From the NCBI RefSeq assembly GCF_002950945.1, contig NZ_CP012673.1:4711001-4775000 (forward strand): a stretch of DNA of 64,000 bases, in the 5' to 3' direction. The notes below the pieces were generated by a model. The model was given only the letters and a program-made list of their open reading frames with translations. It had not been told where the DNA came from and ran no database searches. The position numbers and the translations under genes are program-made. This document shows, piece after piece, positions 1 through 13,100 of the stretch; positions within the stretch are counted from its first letter, which is position 1, and each line of letters begins with the position of its first letter. The DNA comes from Sorangium cellulosum (lineage in GTDB: Bacteria > Myxococcota_A > Polyangia > Polyangiales > Polyangiaceae).

Positions 1-3000
1 CACGGCCAGCGAGGGGGCCATCGGCGACAGACCGCGTTGCTCTAGCTGGGCTGCCAGGAGCCCGGTAGCCATGCCGCCGCCGCCCCACACGCCCCAGGCC
101 ACCGATGTCGCCGTCAGCCCAAGGCTGCGCCGCTGCTCGGCCAGGGCATCGAGGAAGGCGTTCGCAGCGGCATAGCCGCCTTGTTGTCCGCCGCCCCAGA
201 CGGCCGCGCCGGACGAGAAGAGAACAAAGGCGTCGAGGGGTCGAGAGCCGAGCAGGTCGTGGAGGTGTCTTGCACCTTGTACCTTGCCGGAGACAACCTC
301 GGCGAGATCCTCCATGGAGGTGGCGGCGAGCGGAGCGTGGCGCTCGATGCCGCCCGCGTGGAACACGGCGCTCACCTGTGGCCCTCCGGCGTCGAGCTGC
401 TCGAGAAGCGTGGCGACAGCGCTCCTGTCGGCGACATCGCACGCGGCGAAGGTGACGCGCGCGCCGAGGGCGGTGAGCTCGGCGTGGAGCTCCGCGGCGC
501 CTTCGGCCTGGGCCCCTCGTCGGCTGATGAGGACGAGGTGCTCAGCGCCTTTTCGAGCGAGCCATCGGGCGACGTGAGCGCCAATGGCGCCGGTACCACC
601 GGTGATGAGGATGGTGCCTCGGGGCATGAAGCCGCGAGCGGCAGGCGCATCGCCGAGCGGGGCGCGGACGAAGCGGCGTGCGTAGAGGCCGGCCGGGCGC
701 AGCGCGAGCTGGTCTTCGTCGTGGCGCTGGGCGAGGGCCGGGAGCAAGCGGCCTGCGGCGCTCGCGTCGAGCGCTGCGCCGAGGTCGACGAGCCCGCCCC
801 ACCGCTCGGGGTGCTCGAGGCCGACGACGCGGCCCAAGCCCCAGATCATGGCCTGGGTGGGATGGGCGAGTGGGTCGGAGTGTCCAATCGAGACGGCGCC
901 GCGCGTGAAGAGCCACAAGGGAGCCTCGAGGGCGAGGTCGCCGAGGGCTTGGACGAGGGCGAGCGAGAGGGCAAGGCCCGCGGGCAGGGCGGCATGGTCC
1001 GCGAGGGGGCGCTCGTCGAGGGCGAGGAGGGAGAGCACGCCGCGAATCGGGGCAGCCTCGGCAACAGCCTCGCGCAGGTGCTCGGTGAGAGCCGCGCGGC
1101 CTATGTGAACCTGGCTCAGGCGCAGCGCGAGGACACGCGCGCCGCGCCGGGTAAGCGCATCGGTGAGCGTGGCAGGGAGCGCGTCGTCGCCGAGCGCGGA
1201 CGGCACGACGAGGAGCCAGGTGCCGGCGAGGTCGGCGGGCGTGGCGGCGGTGGTCAGAGGCCTCCACGTGATGCGGTAGCGCCAGGTGTCGACCGTGCTC
1301 TGCTCTTGGCGCTGGTGGTGAAAGCTCGAGAGGGTGGGAAGGAGCAGGGCGAGGGCGGCGCGCTGCTCGTCGCCGTCCGCGTGGAGCTGGCCGCTGAGCG
1401 CGTCGAGGTCCCCGCGTTCGATGGCTTGCCAAAACCGCCCATCGATCGGCGCAGCGGGAGCGACGCCTTCGGCGTGTGCGTTGGGGGCGTCGAGCCAGAA
1501 ACGCTCGCGCTGGAAGGCGTAGGTGGGGAGTGAGACCTTGCGGGGAGCGAAGGGCGCGAAGAAGGCGTTCCAGTCGGGCGTGAGGCCCCGGGCATAGAGC
1601 TCGGCCCAAGAGAGCAGGAGACGGGGGAGGTGGCCTTCGTCGCGTCGAATGGAGCCGACGACGACGGGATCGAGCGGTGAGCGCTCGCAGGTCTCGCGGA
1701 GGGCGAGCGTGAGCACGGGATGAGGGCTGACCTCGACGAAGAAGCGATGCCCATCGTCGAGGAGCCGCTCGGTCGCGCTCGAGAACAGGACGGTTTGCCG
1801 GAGGTTTCGATACCAGTACGCGCCGTCGAGCTCGGAGCCGTCGAGCCTGGTGCCGGTGACGGTCGAATAAAGAGGGAGCTCGCACGTCCGAGGAGCGATG
1901 TTGGCTAGACCTGCGGCGAGCTCGTCTTGGACGGCGTCCATCTGGGCTGAGTGGGAGGCGTAGTCGACGCGGACTCTTCGGGCGAAGACCTGCGCTGCGG
2001 TGAGCGAGTCGATCAGCGCGTCGACGGCGGCGGGCTCGCCGGATACGAGCGTGGCCCTGGGGCTGTTGACGGCGGCGATGGAGAGCCTGTCGCCCCAGGG
2101 AGCGAGGTAGGTCTGGAGGTCGGAGGCGCCGAGCTCGACGGCGGCCATGGCGCCGTTGCCGGCGACGGTGGTGAGCGCTTTGCTGCGCAGGGCGGCGATG
2201 CGGGCCGCGTCCTCGAGGGAGAGAGCGCCTGCGACGAAGGCGGCGGCTATCTCGCCCTGGCTGTGGCCGACGACGGCGGCGGGCTCGACGCCGAGCGAGC
2301 GCCAGAGGGCGGCCAGGGAGACCATGACGGCAAAGAGGGCGGGCTGCACGACGTCGACGCGGTCGAGGGAGGGGGCGCCCTCGTCGCGGCGCAGGACGGC
2401 GAGCAGGCTCCACTCGACGTGAGGAGCGAGCGCGCGCTCGCATGCTTCGAGCTGTGTGCGGAAGACGGGCGAGGAGTCGAGCAGGGAGAGGGCCATCCCT
2501 TCCCACTGCGAGCCTTGCCCAGGAAAGACGAAGACGACCTTGCCGTGGCTTCCGCTCCGTCCGAGGACGGTGCTCGGTGCGGGCTTGTCCTGGGCGAGCG
2601 AGTCGAGCGCGGAGAGGAGCTCGTCGCGGTCGTGGGCTACGAGAGCGGCGCGGTGCTCGAAGTGGGCGCGGGTGGTGGCCAGCGAATAGGCCACATCGGC
2701 GAGGGTGAGGTCGCCTTGGGCGAGCAGGTGCTCGCGGAGCCTTTGAGCCTGGGCGCGGACGGCGGCCTCGCTCCTGGCCGACAGGACGACGGGCCACGCC
2801 GCGGGGAGCGGCTGCGATGCAGGCTGTGAAGCGCCTGACTCGGCCCGCGTGGCGGCGGGAGCCTCTTCGAGGATGACATGGGCGTTGGTGCCGGAGACGC
2901 CGAACGAGGAAACACCGGCGCGGCGAGGATGTCCGCTGGTCGTCCAGGCGACGGCCTCGTTCAGGAGCTTTACGATGCCTGGAGACCAGTCGATGTGGGG

Positions 3001-4132
3001 GGAGGGATTCTGGGCATGGAGGGTCTTGGGCAAGAGACCGTGCTGCAACGCGAGCACCATCTTGATGATGCCGCCGACGCCGGCCGCGGCCTGAGTATGT
3101 CCCAGGTTGGACTTGAGGCTTCCAAGCCAGAGGGGTCTGTCTTGGGAATGGGCCTCGCCATAGGTGGCAAAAACGGCCTGTGCCTCGATGGGGTCTCCGA
3201 GGGTGGTTCCCGTGCCGTGAGCCTCGACGACGTCGACGTCCTTTGGAGTGAGCCGCGCGCTGTCGAGCGCTTGCCGGATGACGCGCTCCTGGGCAGGGCC
3301 ATTGGGCGCGGTGAGGCCTTGGCTCCGGCCGTCCTGGTTGACGGCGGAGCCTCGAAGGACGGCGAGGACGGGATGACCGTTTTGGACGGCATCGGAGAGG
3401 CGCTCGAGCAGGAGCATCCCGGCGCCTTCGGCCCAGCCCGAACCGTCGGCTTCCGCCGAGAAGGCCTTGCAGCGACCGTCGGGGGCACCCGCGCTCTCGG
3501 AGTCGAACGCGATGAATATGCCTGGCGTGGCCATGATGGTCACGCCGCCAGCGAGCGCCAGGGAGCATTCGCCGTGGCGGAGGGCCTGGCAGGCGAGGTG
3601 AACCGCGACGAGCGAAGAGCTGCACGCCGTGTCCACGCTGATGGCGGGCCCTTGAAGTCCGAACGTGTATGCGATTCGGCCGGAGGCGACGCTCGCTGCG
3701 CTACCGGTGGCAACGAGTCCTTTGTATTCGCCAGTCGCGTTCACCAGCGATGCATGGTAGTCGCTCTGCCATACGCCAACGAAGACCCCGCTTTGGCTTC
3801 CTTGGAGGGAGGCCGGGTCGATGCCTGCACGCTCGAAGGCTTCCCATGTGATCTCGAGCAAAATGCGCTGTTGGGGATCAACGGCGAGCGCTTCACGTGG
3901 ACTGATCCCGAAGAAGGCCGGATCGAAGGCGTCTGCGTCGTAGACGAAGCCCCCCTCCCGGACTGGGAAGCGACCGGGGGCGTCGAGCGCATCGAGACTC
4001 CAGCCGCGATTTTGGGGAAAGCCGGAGATGGCATCTTGTCCGTCGAGCAAGAGCTTCCAGAGATCCTCGGGCGTGCGCACGTCGCCCGGGAAGCGGCAGC
4101 TCATCGCCACGATGGCGATAGGGTCTTCGCTC
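1..4132 (-). other. SorB module 6: KS-AT(methylmalonyl)-KR, truncated before its ACP
   Basis: KS6 runs from about 4130 to 2860, with the catalytic cysteine (DTACSSS) at 3622-3624 and a conserved HGTGT motif. AT6 (about 2540-1560) has GHSQG and a YASH specificity box, which in established AT codes means methylmalonyl-CoA; this fits the C6 methyl of soraphen. No DH or ER follows. A structural KR half precedes the catalytic KR (about 630 to below 70). KR6 lacks the LDD motif and has Trp eight residues before the catalytic Tyr, the A-type signature. It would make the C7 hydroxyl that closes the soraphen hemiketal ring. The ACP lies outside the window. Confidence 0.9.
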
Positions 4133-7100
4133 CCCGCCGGGGTGAGCGGTACGACGGGACGGTGGGTGGTTCCCCCGAAGAGATGCGTCGTGAAAAAGCG
4201 TGAGAGCGCAGTCGGGGTTGGATAGTCGAAGAGGAGAGTAGCCTGGAGCCGCAGCCCGGCGGCGGCGGCGAGTCGATTTCGGAGCTCGAGGGCCATGAGG
4301 GAATCGAGGCCGAGCTCTTGAAGAGGGCGATGGGGATCGAGCGATTCGAACGAGGCGAGGCCGAGGACGGAGGCGGCTTCGGTGCGGACGAGATCGAGGA
4401 GGACGCGCTCGCGTTCGGCGGGCGGGAGGGAGGAGAGGTGCTCTGCAAGCGACGAGGCGAGGGCAGTATTGCTGGCGGCCTTGCGCGCGATGCGAGCGCG
4501 GACGAGACGCTGGAACAGCGGGGGCACGCCGTCGGCACTCGTGCTGAGCACGTTGAAGTCGAAGGGGGCGGGGACCAGAGCGGGCTCGGGTCGCAAGAGA
4601 GCCACATCGAAGAGGGAGAGCGCCTCGTCAGTGGCGAGGGGCCGGACGCCGGCGCGCCTCATGCGAGCGGCGTCGGCGGCGCTGAGGTGCCGGGTCATCC
4701 CACTGCGCTCGGCCCAGTAGCCCCAGGCGAGCGAAGCGGCTGGGAGTCCTTGGGCGCGCCGGTGATGTGCGAGCGCATCGAGGAAGGCATTGGCAGCGGC
4801 GTAGTTCGACTGACCTGGACCACCAAGGACGCCGGAGGCGGCCGAGAAGAGGACGAAGGCCGCGAGCGGCTCGTCCTGGGTGAGCTCATGCAAGTGCCAA
4901 GCGGCATCGAGCTTGGGGGCAAAGACGCGAGCGATGCGCTCGGCGCTCATGACGCCGAGCGGCCCGTCGTCGAGGGCGCCGGCGGCGTGCACGACGGCCG
5001 TGAGCGGATGAGCGCTCGGGATGCTGTCCAGGAGGGTCCGGAGGGCGCGTGGGTCGGCCACGTCGCACGCGGCGAGGGTGACCGAGGCCCCCAGCGCTTC
5101 GAGCTCGCTTCGCAGAGCCTCCGCGCCCGGAGCGCGCGCGCCCTGCCTCGAGGTGAGGAGCAGGTGTTTGGCGCTGTGTCTCGCGACGAGGTGGCGTGCG
5201 ACCAGGGCTCCTAGCGTGCCGGTGCCTCCCGTGATGAGGACGGTCCCTTCGGGATCGATCGGACGGGGAATGGTGAGGACGAACTTCCCAACATGCCGCG
5301 CCTGGGCGAGCGCGCGGAAGGCCTGGGGGGCATGACGGATGTCCCAGGATGTGATGGGTGGCAGACGAAGCACACCGCGCTCGAAGAGGCTGAGCAGCTC
5401 TGCGAGCATCTGCCCAATTCGATCCGGTCCGGCCTCTGTGACGTCGAAGGCGCGGTAAACGACGCCAGGGTAGGCGAGGCCGATCGCGTCGGGCTCACGG
5501 ATGTCCGTCTTTCCCATCTCGATGAAGCGTCCACCGCTCGGCATGAGGCGCAGCGAGGCGTCGACGAACTCGCGTGCCAGACAGTCGAGGACGACATCCA
5601 TGCCGCGCCCATGCGTGGAGCGCAGGAAGTGCTGCTCGAAGCCCAGGTCACGTGAGGACGCGAGGTGCGCATCGTCGAAGCCGAGCGCGCGGAGAGCGCT
5701 CCACTTCCCTGGACTGGCGGTGGCAAAGACCTCGGCGCCGAGGTGGCGTGCGAGCTGAACGGCGGCCGTCCCGACGCCGCCGGCGGCCGCATGGATGAGG
5801 ACACGTTGATTGGGTTTCAGATGCCCGAGATCGACGAGTCCATAGTAGGCGGTGAGATAGATGATGGGGACGCTGGCGGCTTGGGCGAAGGACCAGGCGT
5901 GGGGGATGGGGCAGATCATGCGGGCGTCGGCGATGGCCGTGGGACCAAAGGCTGCGCCGAAGACCCCCATCACCCGGTCGCCTACGGTGTATCGGGAGAC
6001 ACCTGGACCGACTTCAGTAACGATGCCCGCGCCTTCGCCTCCGAGCGGCGGCGCGTCGCCCGGATACATGCCAAGGGTGTCGACGACATCGCGGAAGTTG
6101 AGCCCTGCCGCGTGCACGGCGATGCGGACTTGGCCGTGTGCGAGGGGCGCCTGGGCCTCGGGGGCGTCGACGAGGGCGAGCGCGTCGAAGGTGCCTTTGG
6201 TCGGAATATGGAGGCGCCACGTGGGTGCTTGCGGCGGGATGAGCGCGTCCGTCGAGCGTGGTTGCGCCAACCTCGGGATGAGGGGTTTCCCGTTGCGGAG
6301 GGCGAGCTGGCGTTCTCCTGTGTCGAGCGCGCCTAGCAGGGCCTGCTGGGAGGCCTCGCTGAGGTCGATGTCGACGAGGAAGAGCGGGAGGTCTGGGTGC
6401 TCACTTTGCGCGGAGCGCGCGAGCCCCCAGAGCGGCGCGTGAGCGAGGTCCTTGACGTCGTCTTCGGTGTGGGTGGCGACGGCGCGTCGGGTGACGAGGA
6501 CGAGGCGCGACGAGGCGAGGCGTTCGTCGGCGAGCCAGGCTTGCAAGAGGGCGAGTGCGAGCGCGGTGGCCTCGTGGGCGCTCGGGACGAGGTCGCCTGC
6601 CGGTCGATCGATGAAGGGGGCGACGACGAGGCCGGGAGGCGAAGCGCCCTGGTCGAGGGCGCTTCGGAGGGCAGCGAGGTCGGCGTAGCGGGCGAGCGGG
6701 GCGTCGAGCGCGAGATCGTGGCCGCCTGTGCCGAGAAGGACGCCGCTCGGGGCGGCAGGCGGTGAAGTGGGGCTTTGGAGCTCGCTCCAGTCGACGCGGA
6801 AGAGCGCATCATGGTGGGAAGCTGCCGGGGTGCGGAGCTGCGCGGCGGACGTCGTCCGCATGGCGAGCGCTTGCACCGAGGCAAGAGGGTCACCTGCGGC
6901 GTCGGCCAGGACGATCGAGACGGAGGATTCACCCTTGGGACGGTGGAAGCGCACGCGCAAGGTGGTGGCACCGACGGAGCGCAGCGAGACTCCGCTCCAC
7001 GAGAAGGGCAGAGCGACCGTCCCTCTCTGCTCGTCCTCAAAGGCCAGTGCATGCAGGGCGCTGTCGAGCAGCGCAGGGTGGAGGGCAAACCGGGCGGCAT

Positions 7101-10100
7101 CCTTTTCGGCCGCTTCCGGGAGCTTGGCTTCGGCAAAGAGCTCGTCGCCGCGCTTGTAGACGGAGCGGAGGCCCTGGAACTCGGGGCCGTAGGCAAGCCC
7201 GAGGTTGGCGAGGGTTGCGTAGAGGCCTTCGAGGTCCACCGGGATGGCACTCGAGGGAGGCCACTCGTGGAGATCGGCGGAGAGGGATGGGGTCGCCGGC
7301 GAGAGAGAGCCGCTGGCGTGGCGAGTCCAGGGGCCATCCTGAAGCGCGTCCTCTTGTCGGCTATGGAAAGAGAGCGCCCTTCGTCCTGCGTCGTCCACGG
7401 GCCCGACGGAGATCTGGAGGAGGACGGCGCCCTGCGATGGGAGAGCGAGAGGGGCCTCGAGCGTGAGCTCTTCGACGGTGTCGAGGCCGACGCGGTGGGC
7501 GACGTGCAGGGCGAGCTCGAGAAAGCCGGTGCCCGGTAGGATGGGTGTGCCGAAGACGGCATGGCCTTCGAGCCACGGGTGCTCTGCGAGGGAGAGCCGC
7601 CCTGTAAAGAGAAAGCCACCGCGGTCGGCGAGGGCGACGGCGGCGCCGAGCAGCGGGTGGTCGGCCGAGGTCAGGCCTGCGGAGGCGACGTCGGCAGCGT
7701 GCGCCGTGGAGACGTCGAGCCAGAAGCGCTCGCGCTGGAAGGGGTAGGTGGGGAGGGAGACCTTGCGGGGAGCGAAGGGCGCGAAGAAGGCGTTCCAGTC
7801 GAGCGCGAGGCCTCGGGTAGAGAGCTCCGCCCAGGAGAGGAGCAGGCGGGCGAGGTGGCCTTCGTCGCGTCGAATGGAGCCGACGACGACGGGATCGAGC
7901 GGTGAGCGCTCGCAGGTCTCGCGGAGGGCGAGCGTGAGCACGGGATGGGGGCTGACCTCGACGAAGAAGCGATGCCCATCGTCGAGGAGCCGCTCGGTCG
8001 CGCTCGAGAACAGGACGGTTTGCCGGAGGTTTCGATACCAGTACGCGCCGTCGAGCTCGGAGCCGTCGAGCCTGGTGCCGGTGACGGTCGAATAAAGAGG
8101 GAGCTCGCACGTCCGAGGAGCGATGTTGGCTAGACCTGCGGCGAGCTCGTCTTGGACGGCGTCCATCTGGGCGGAGTGGGAGGCGTAGTCGACGCGGATC
8201 TTGCGGGCGAACACCTTGGTGGCGGTGAGGACGTCGAGCAGCGCGTCGACGGCGGCGGGCTCGCCGGATACGAGGGTAGCCCTGGGGCTGTTGACGGCGG
8301 CGGTGGAGAGCCTGTCGCCCCAGGGAGCGAGGTAGGTCTGGAGGTCGGAGGCGCCGAGCTCGACGGCGGCCATGGCGCCGTTGCCGGCGACGGTGGTGAG
8401 CGCTTTGCTGCGCAGGGCGGCGATGCGCGCCGCGTCCTCGAGGGAGAGAGCGCCTGCGACGAAGGCGGCGGCGATCTCGCCCTGGCTGTGGCCGACGACG
8501 GCGGCGGGCTCGACGCCGAGCGAGCGCCAGAGGGCGGCCAGGGAGACCATGACGGCAAAGAGGGCGGGCTGTACGACGTCGACGCGGTCGAGGGAGGGGG
8601 CGCCCTCGTCGCGGCGCAGGACGGCGAGCAGGCTCCACTCGACGTGAGGAGCGAGCGCGCGCTCGCATGCTTCGAGCTGAGCGCGGAAGACCGGCGAGGA
8701 GTCGAGCAGGGAGAGGGCCATCCCTTCCCACTGCGAGCCTTGCCCAGGAAAGACGAAGACGACCTTGCCGTGGCTTCCGCTCCGGCCGAGAACGGTGCTC
8801 GGGGCGGGCTTGTCCTGGGCGAGCGAGTCGAGCGCGGAGAGGAGCTCGTCGCGGTCGCGGGCCAGGAGAGCGGCGCGGTGCTCGAAGTGGGCGCGGGTGG
8901 TGGCCTGCGAATAGGCCACATCGATAAGGGCGAGGTCGTCGTGGGCGAGGAGGTGGTCGCGGAGCCGCTTCGCCTGGGCGCGGACGGCGGCCTCGCTCCT
9001 GGCCGACAGGAGCACGGGCCACGCCGCGGGGAGCGGTCGCGACGCCGGCTGTGAGGTGGCGGGCTCGGCCGGCAGGGCGGCGGGAGCCTCCTCGAGGATG
9101 ACGTGGGCGTTGGTGCCGGAGAGTCCGAAGGCGGAGACGCCGGCGCGGCGGGGACTGCTATCTTCGTGGCGGGCCCAAGGCCTCGGGGTATCAACGACGT
9201 CGATGGCGAGTGTATCCCAATCAATCAAGGGATTGCGCGGGGCCGTGTGGAGGGTGGGGGGCAGGGCGTCATGGCGGAGGGAGGCGACGATCTTGGCGAC
9301 GCCCGCGAGGCCGGAGGCGGCCTCGAGATGGCCGATGTTGGTCTTGAGCGCGCCGAGAAGGAGAGGCTTTTCAGCGGGTCTGCCGTCGGCGTAGACGGCG
9401 GCCAGGGCTTGCACCTCGATGGGGTCTCCCAAGGAGGTGCCGGTGCCATGGCACTCGACGACGTCGACGTCGGCGGGGGTGATGCGGGCGTCGTGGAGCG
9501 CGGCGCGGAGGACCTTCTGCTGGGAGGTGCCGTTGGGGGCGGTGATACCGCTCGACGCGCCGTCGTGGTTGATGGCGGTGCCGCGGACGAGGGCGAGGAC
9601 GCGGTGTCCTCGGGCGAGGGCGTCGCCGAGCCGCTCGAGGGCAAGGACGATGACGCCTTCTCCGCGTCCGTAGCCGTCGGCGTTGGCCGAGAAGGTCTTG
9701 GAGCGGCCGTCGGGCGCCAAGGCGCGCAGGCGGGAAAGGAGGACGAAGGCCTCGGGGGAGGCCATGACGGAGACGCCCGCGGCGAGGGCGAGGTTGCACT
9801 CGCCCTGTCGGAGGGCTTGGCAGGCGAGGTGGAGGGCGACGAGCGAGGAGGAGCAGGCGGTGTCGACCGAGAGCGCGGGCCCTTGCAGGCCGAGCGTGTA
9901 GGCCAAGCGCCCCGCGGCAAAGGACCCGGCGGTGCCTTGGAGGGCATAAGCGTCGGAATCTTCGGTGCTCGCCTCTCGCAATGCGTATTCGCTGGCGCCG
10001 ATGCCGACGAAGACGCCGGTGGGGGAATCCTTGAGGGTGGGGGGGACGATGCCGGCGTCTTCGAGGGCCTGCCAGGCAGATTCGAGGAGCAGGCGGTGCT

Positions 10101-13100
10101 GGGGGTCGAGGTGTTTGGCCTCCCGGGGGCTGATGCCAAAGAAGGCAGGGTCGAAGAGGTCGACCTGGTCGAGCATGGCGGCATGCCGGACGTAGCTCTT
10201 GGTCTTGGCGTCGGGGTCGGGGTCGTAGAGCGCAGCGGCATCCCATCGGGCCTTTGGAATGGGCTCGACGCCGTCGCGTCCCTGGGCCAGGAACTCCCAA
10301 AGAGCGTCGACATCGCCGACGCCGCCCGGCAGGCGGAGGGCCATGCCGACGATGGCGATGGGCTCGTCGCTCGCGGCGCGAAGCGCCGGGAGCGCGGCGG
10401 CGTCGGGCTCGACGGAGAGCCTCGTGCCGAGGGCGTGGGCGAGCGAGTCGCGCAAGAAGAGCGCGACTCGATGAGGAGAGGGATGGTCGAAGGCGAGGGT
10501 GGCCGGGAGCTTGATGCCGGTGGCCTGTTGCAAGCGCCGGCGAAGCTCGACGGCCATGAGCGAATCGAGACCGAGATCGAGGAAGCCCTTGTCGGGGTCG
10601 ACATGGGAGGCGCCTTCGTGGCCGAGGACGAGGGCCGTCTCGTGGCGCACCAGCGAGACGAGCAGACGAAGCTGCTCGCTCTCCGAGCGGCTCCGGAGCT
10701 TGTCGAGGAGGTCGGGGGCCGGGCCATGCTCGGAGGACGCGCCTTCGCTGGTCTCGAGAGCGCGCTGCGCCTCGGGCAAATCGCGCAGGAGCGGGCGGGG
10801 GCGAGCGGCGCTGAACGAAGGCGCAAAGCGCGCCCAGTCGATGTCGGCGACGGTGACGGTGGTCTCGTCGTGCTCCAGAGCCAGCGCGAGCGCCGCCAGG
10901 GCAAGCGAGGGGGCCATCCGCGACAGACCGCGCTGTTGGAGGTGGGCTGCCGCCTGATCGGTGGCCATGCCGCCGCCGCCCCACGCGCCCCAGGCCACCG
11001 ACGTCGCTGTCAATCCAGCGCTGCGCCGATGCTCGGCAAGGGCGTCGAGGAAGGCGTTTGCGGCCGCGTAGCCGCCTTGCTGTCCGCCGCCCCAGACGGC
11101 CGCGCCGGACGAAAAGAGAACAAAGGCGTCGAGGGGTCGAGAGCCGAGCAGGTCGTGGAGGTGCTTTGCACCTTCGACCTTGCCGGAGACAACCTCGGCG
11201 AGATCCCTGAAAGAGGTGGCGTCGAGCGGAGCGTGGTGTTCGATGCCGCTCGCGTGGAACACGGCGCGGACCTGCGACCCTTCGGCGTCGAGCTGCTCAA
11301 GAAGCGTGGCGACAGCATTCCGGTCGGCGACATCGCACGCGGCGAGGGTGGTGCGCGCGCCGAGGGCCGAGAGCTCGTCGTGGAGCTCCGAGGCGCCAGG
11401 GGCCTCGGCGCCTCGGCGGCTGATGAGGACGAGGTGCTGAGCGCCTCTTCGAGCGAGCCATCGGGCGACGTGAGCGCCAATGGCGCCGGTGCCGCCGGTG
11501 ATGAGAATGGTGCCTCCGGGCGTGAAGTCGCGCGCGGGAGGCGCATCGCCGAGCGGGGCGCGGACGATGCGGCGAGCGTAGAGTCCGGCCGGGCGGAGAG
11601 CGAGCTGGTCTTCGTCGTGGCGCTCGGCGAGGGCCGGCAGCAAGCGGCCCACGGCGCTCTCGTCGACCCCAGCGCAGACGTCGACGAGACCTCCCCACCG
11701 GTCGGGGTGCTCGAGGCCGATGACGCGGCCCAAGCCCCAGGTCATGGCCTGGGCGGGATGGGCGAGGGGGTCAGAGTGTCCAATGGAGACGGCGCCGCGC
11801 GTGAAGAACCACAAGGGAGCCTCGAGGTCGAGGTCGCCGAGGGCTTGAGCGAGAGAAAGCGAGAGGGCGAGTCCGGCGGGCAGGGCAGGACGGTCTGCGA
11901 GGGGGCGCTCGTCGAGGGCGAGGAGCGAGAGCACGCCGCGAATCGGGGCGGTCTCGGCGCAAGCCTGGCGCAGATGCTCGGCGAGAGCCTCGCGGTCCAG
12001 GTGGGCCTGGCTCAGGCGCAAGGCGAGGACGCGCGCGCCGCGCCGGGTGAGCGCCTCGGTGAGCGCGGAGGGGAGCGCGTCGTCGTCCAGAGCGGCCGGC
12101 ACGACGACGAGCCAGGTGCCGGCGAGGTCGGCGGGTGTTTCGGCGGTGGTCAGAGGCTTCCAGGTGATACGGTAGCGCCAGGCGTCGACCGTGCTCTGCT
12201 CTTGCCGCTCGTGGCGAAAGCTCGAGAGGGTGGGAAGGAGCAGGGCGAGCGCGGCGCGCCGCTCGTCGCCGTCCACGTGGAGCTGACCGCTGAGCGCATC
12301 GAGGTCCCCGCGCTCGATGGCTTGCCAGAACCGCCCCTCGAGCGGAGCAAGGTGGTTGACGTCGGCGGCGGGTGCCTTGGAGGCGTCGGGCCAGAAGCGC
12401 TCGCGCTGGAAGGCATAGGTGGGGAGGGAGACCTTGCGTGGAGCGAAGGGGGCGAAGAAAGCGCTCCAGTCGGGTGTGATGCCTGCGGAGTGGAGAGCGC
12501 CGAGCGCGGCGGTGAACGCCTCGGCGTCGTCGCGTCCCTTGCGGAGGGTGGGAAGGAAGGCGCATGGCGACGTGCCTTCGTCCTGTCCGAGGGCGTCTTG
12601 CGCAAGGGCGGAGAGGACAGCGTGAGGCCCGAGCTCGAGAAAGACACGTGCCCCTTCGGCGTGAAGGGCACGTACGCCGTCGAGGAAGCGGACGGTGTGG
12701 CGAACGTGGCGGACCCAGTAGTCGGGCGAGGCGAGCTCGTGGTCCGTGGCGCGCGCGCCGGTGACGTTGGAGATGATGGGGATGCGTGCGGGATGGTAGG
12801 TGAGGCTCTGGGCGACGCGGCGGAAGTCGTCGAGCATTCCGTCCATGTGCGGGGAATGGAAGGCGTGGCTGACGCGCAGGCGTGTGGTCTTTCGTCCGAG
12901 GGCTTCGGCCTGGCGGGCGATCTCCACCACCGCGTCTTCATCGCCAGCGACGACGGTGGAGAGAGGCCCATTGAGGGCGGCGAGGCTAGCTCGGCCTTCG
13001 TAGGGCTGGAGAAGGTCGCGGACTTCCTCCTCGGAGGCTCGGAGGGTGACCATGGCGCCGCCTTGTGGGAGCGCTTGCATGAGCTTTGCGCGGGCGGCGA

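Noticed and set aside
542..3625. 1,027-aa minus-strand open frame
   Set aside because: Same strand as sorB but another frame; Arg/Pro-rich nonsense while the sorB frame encodes KS6-AT6.
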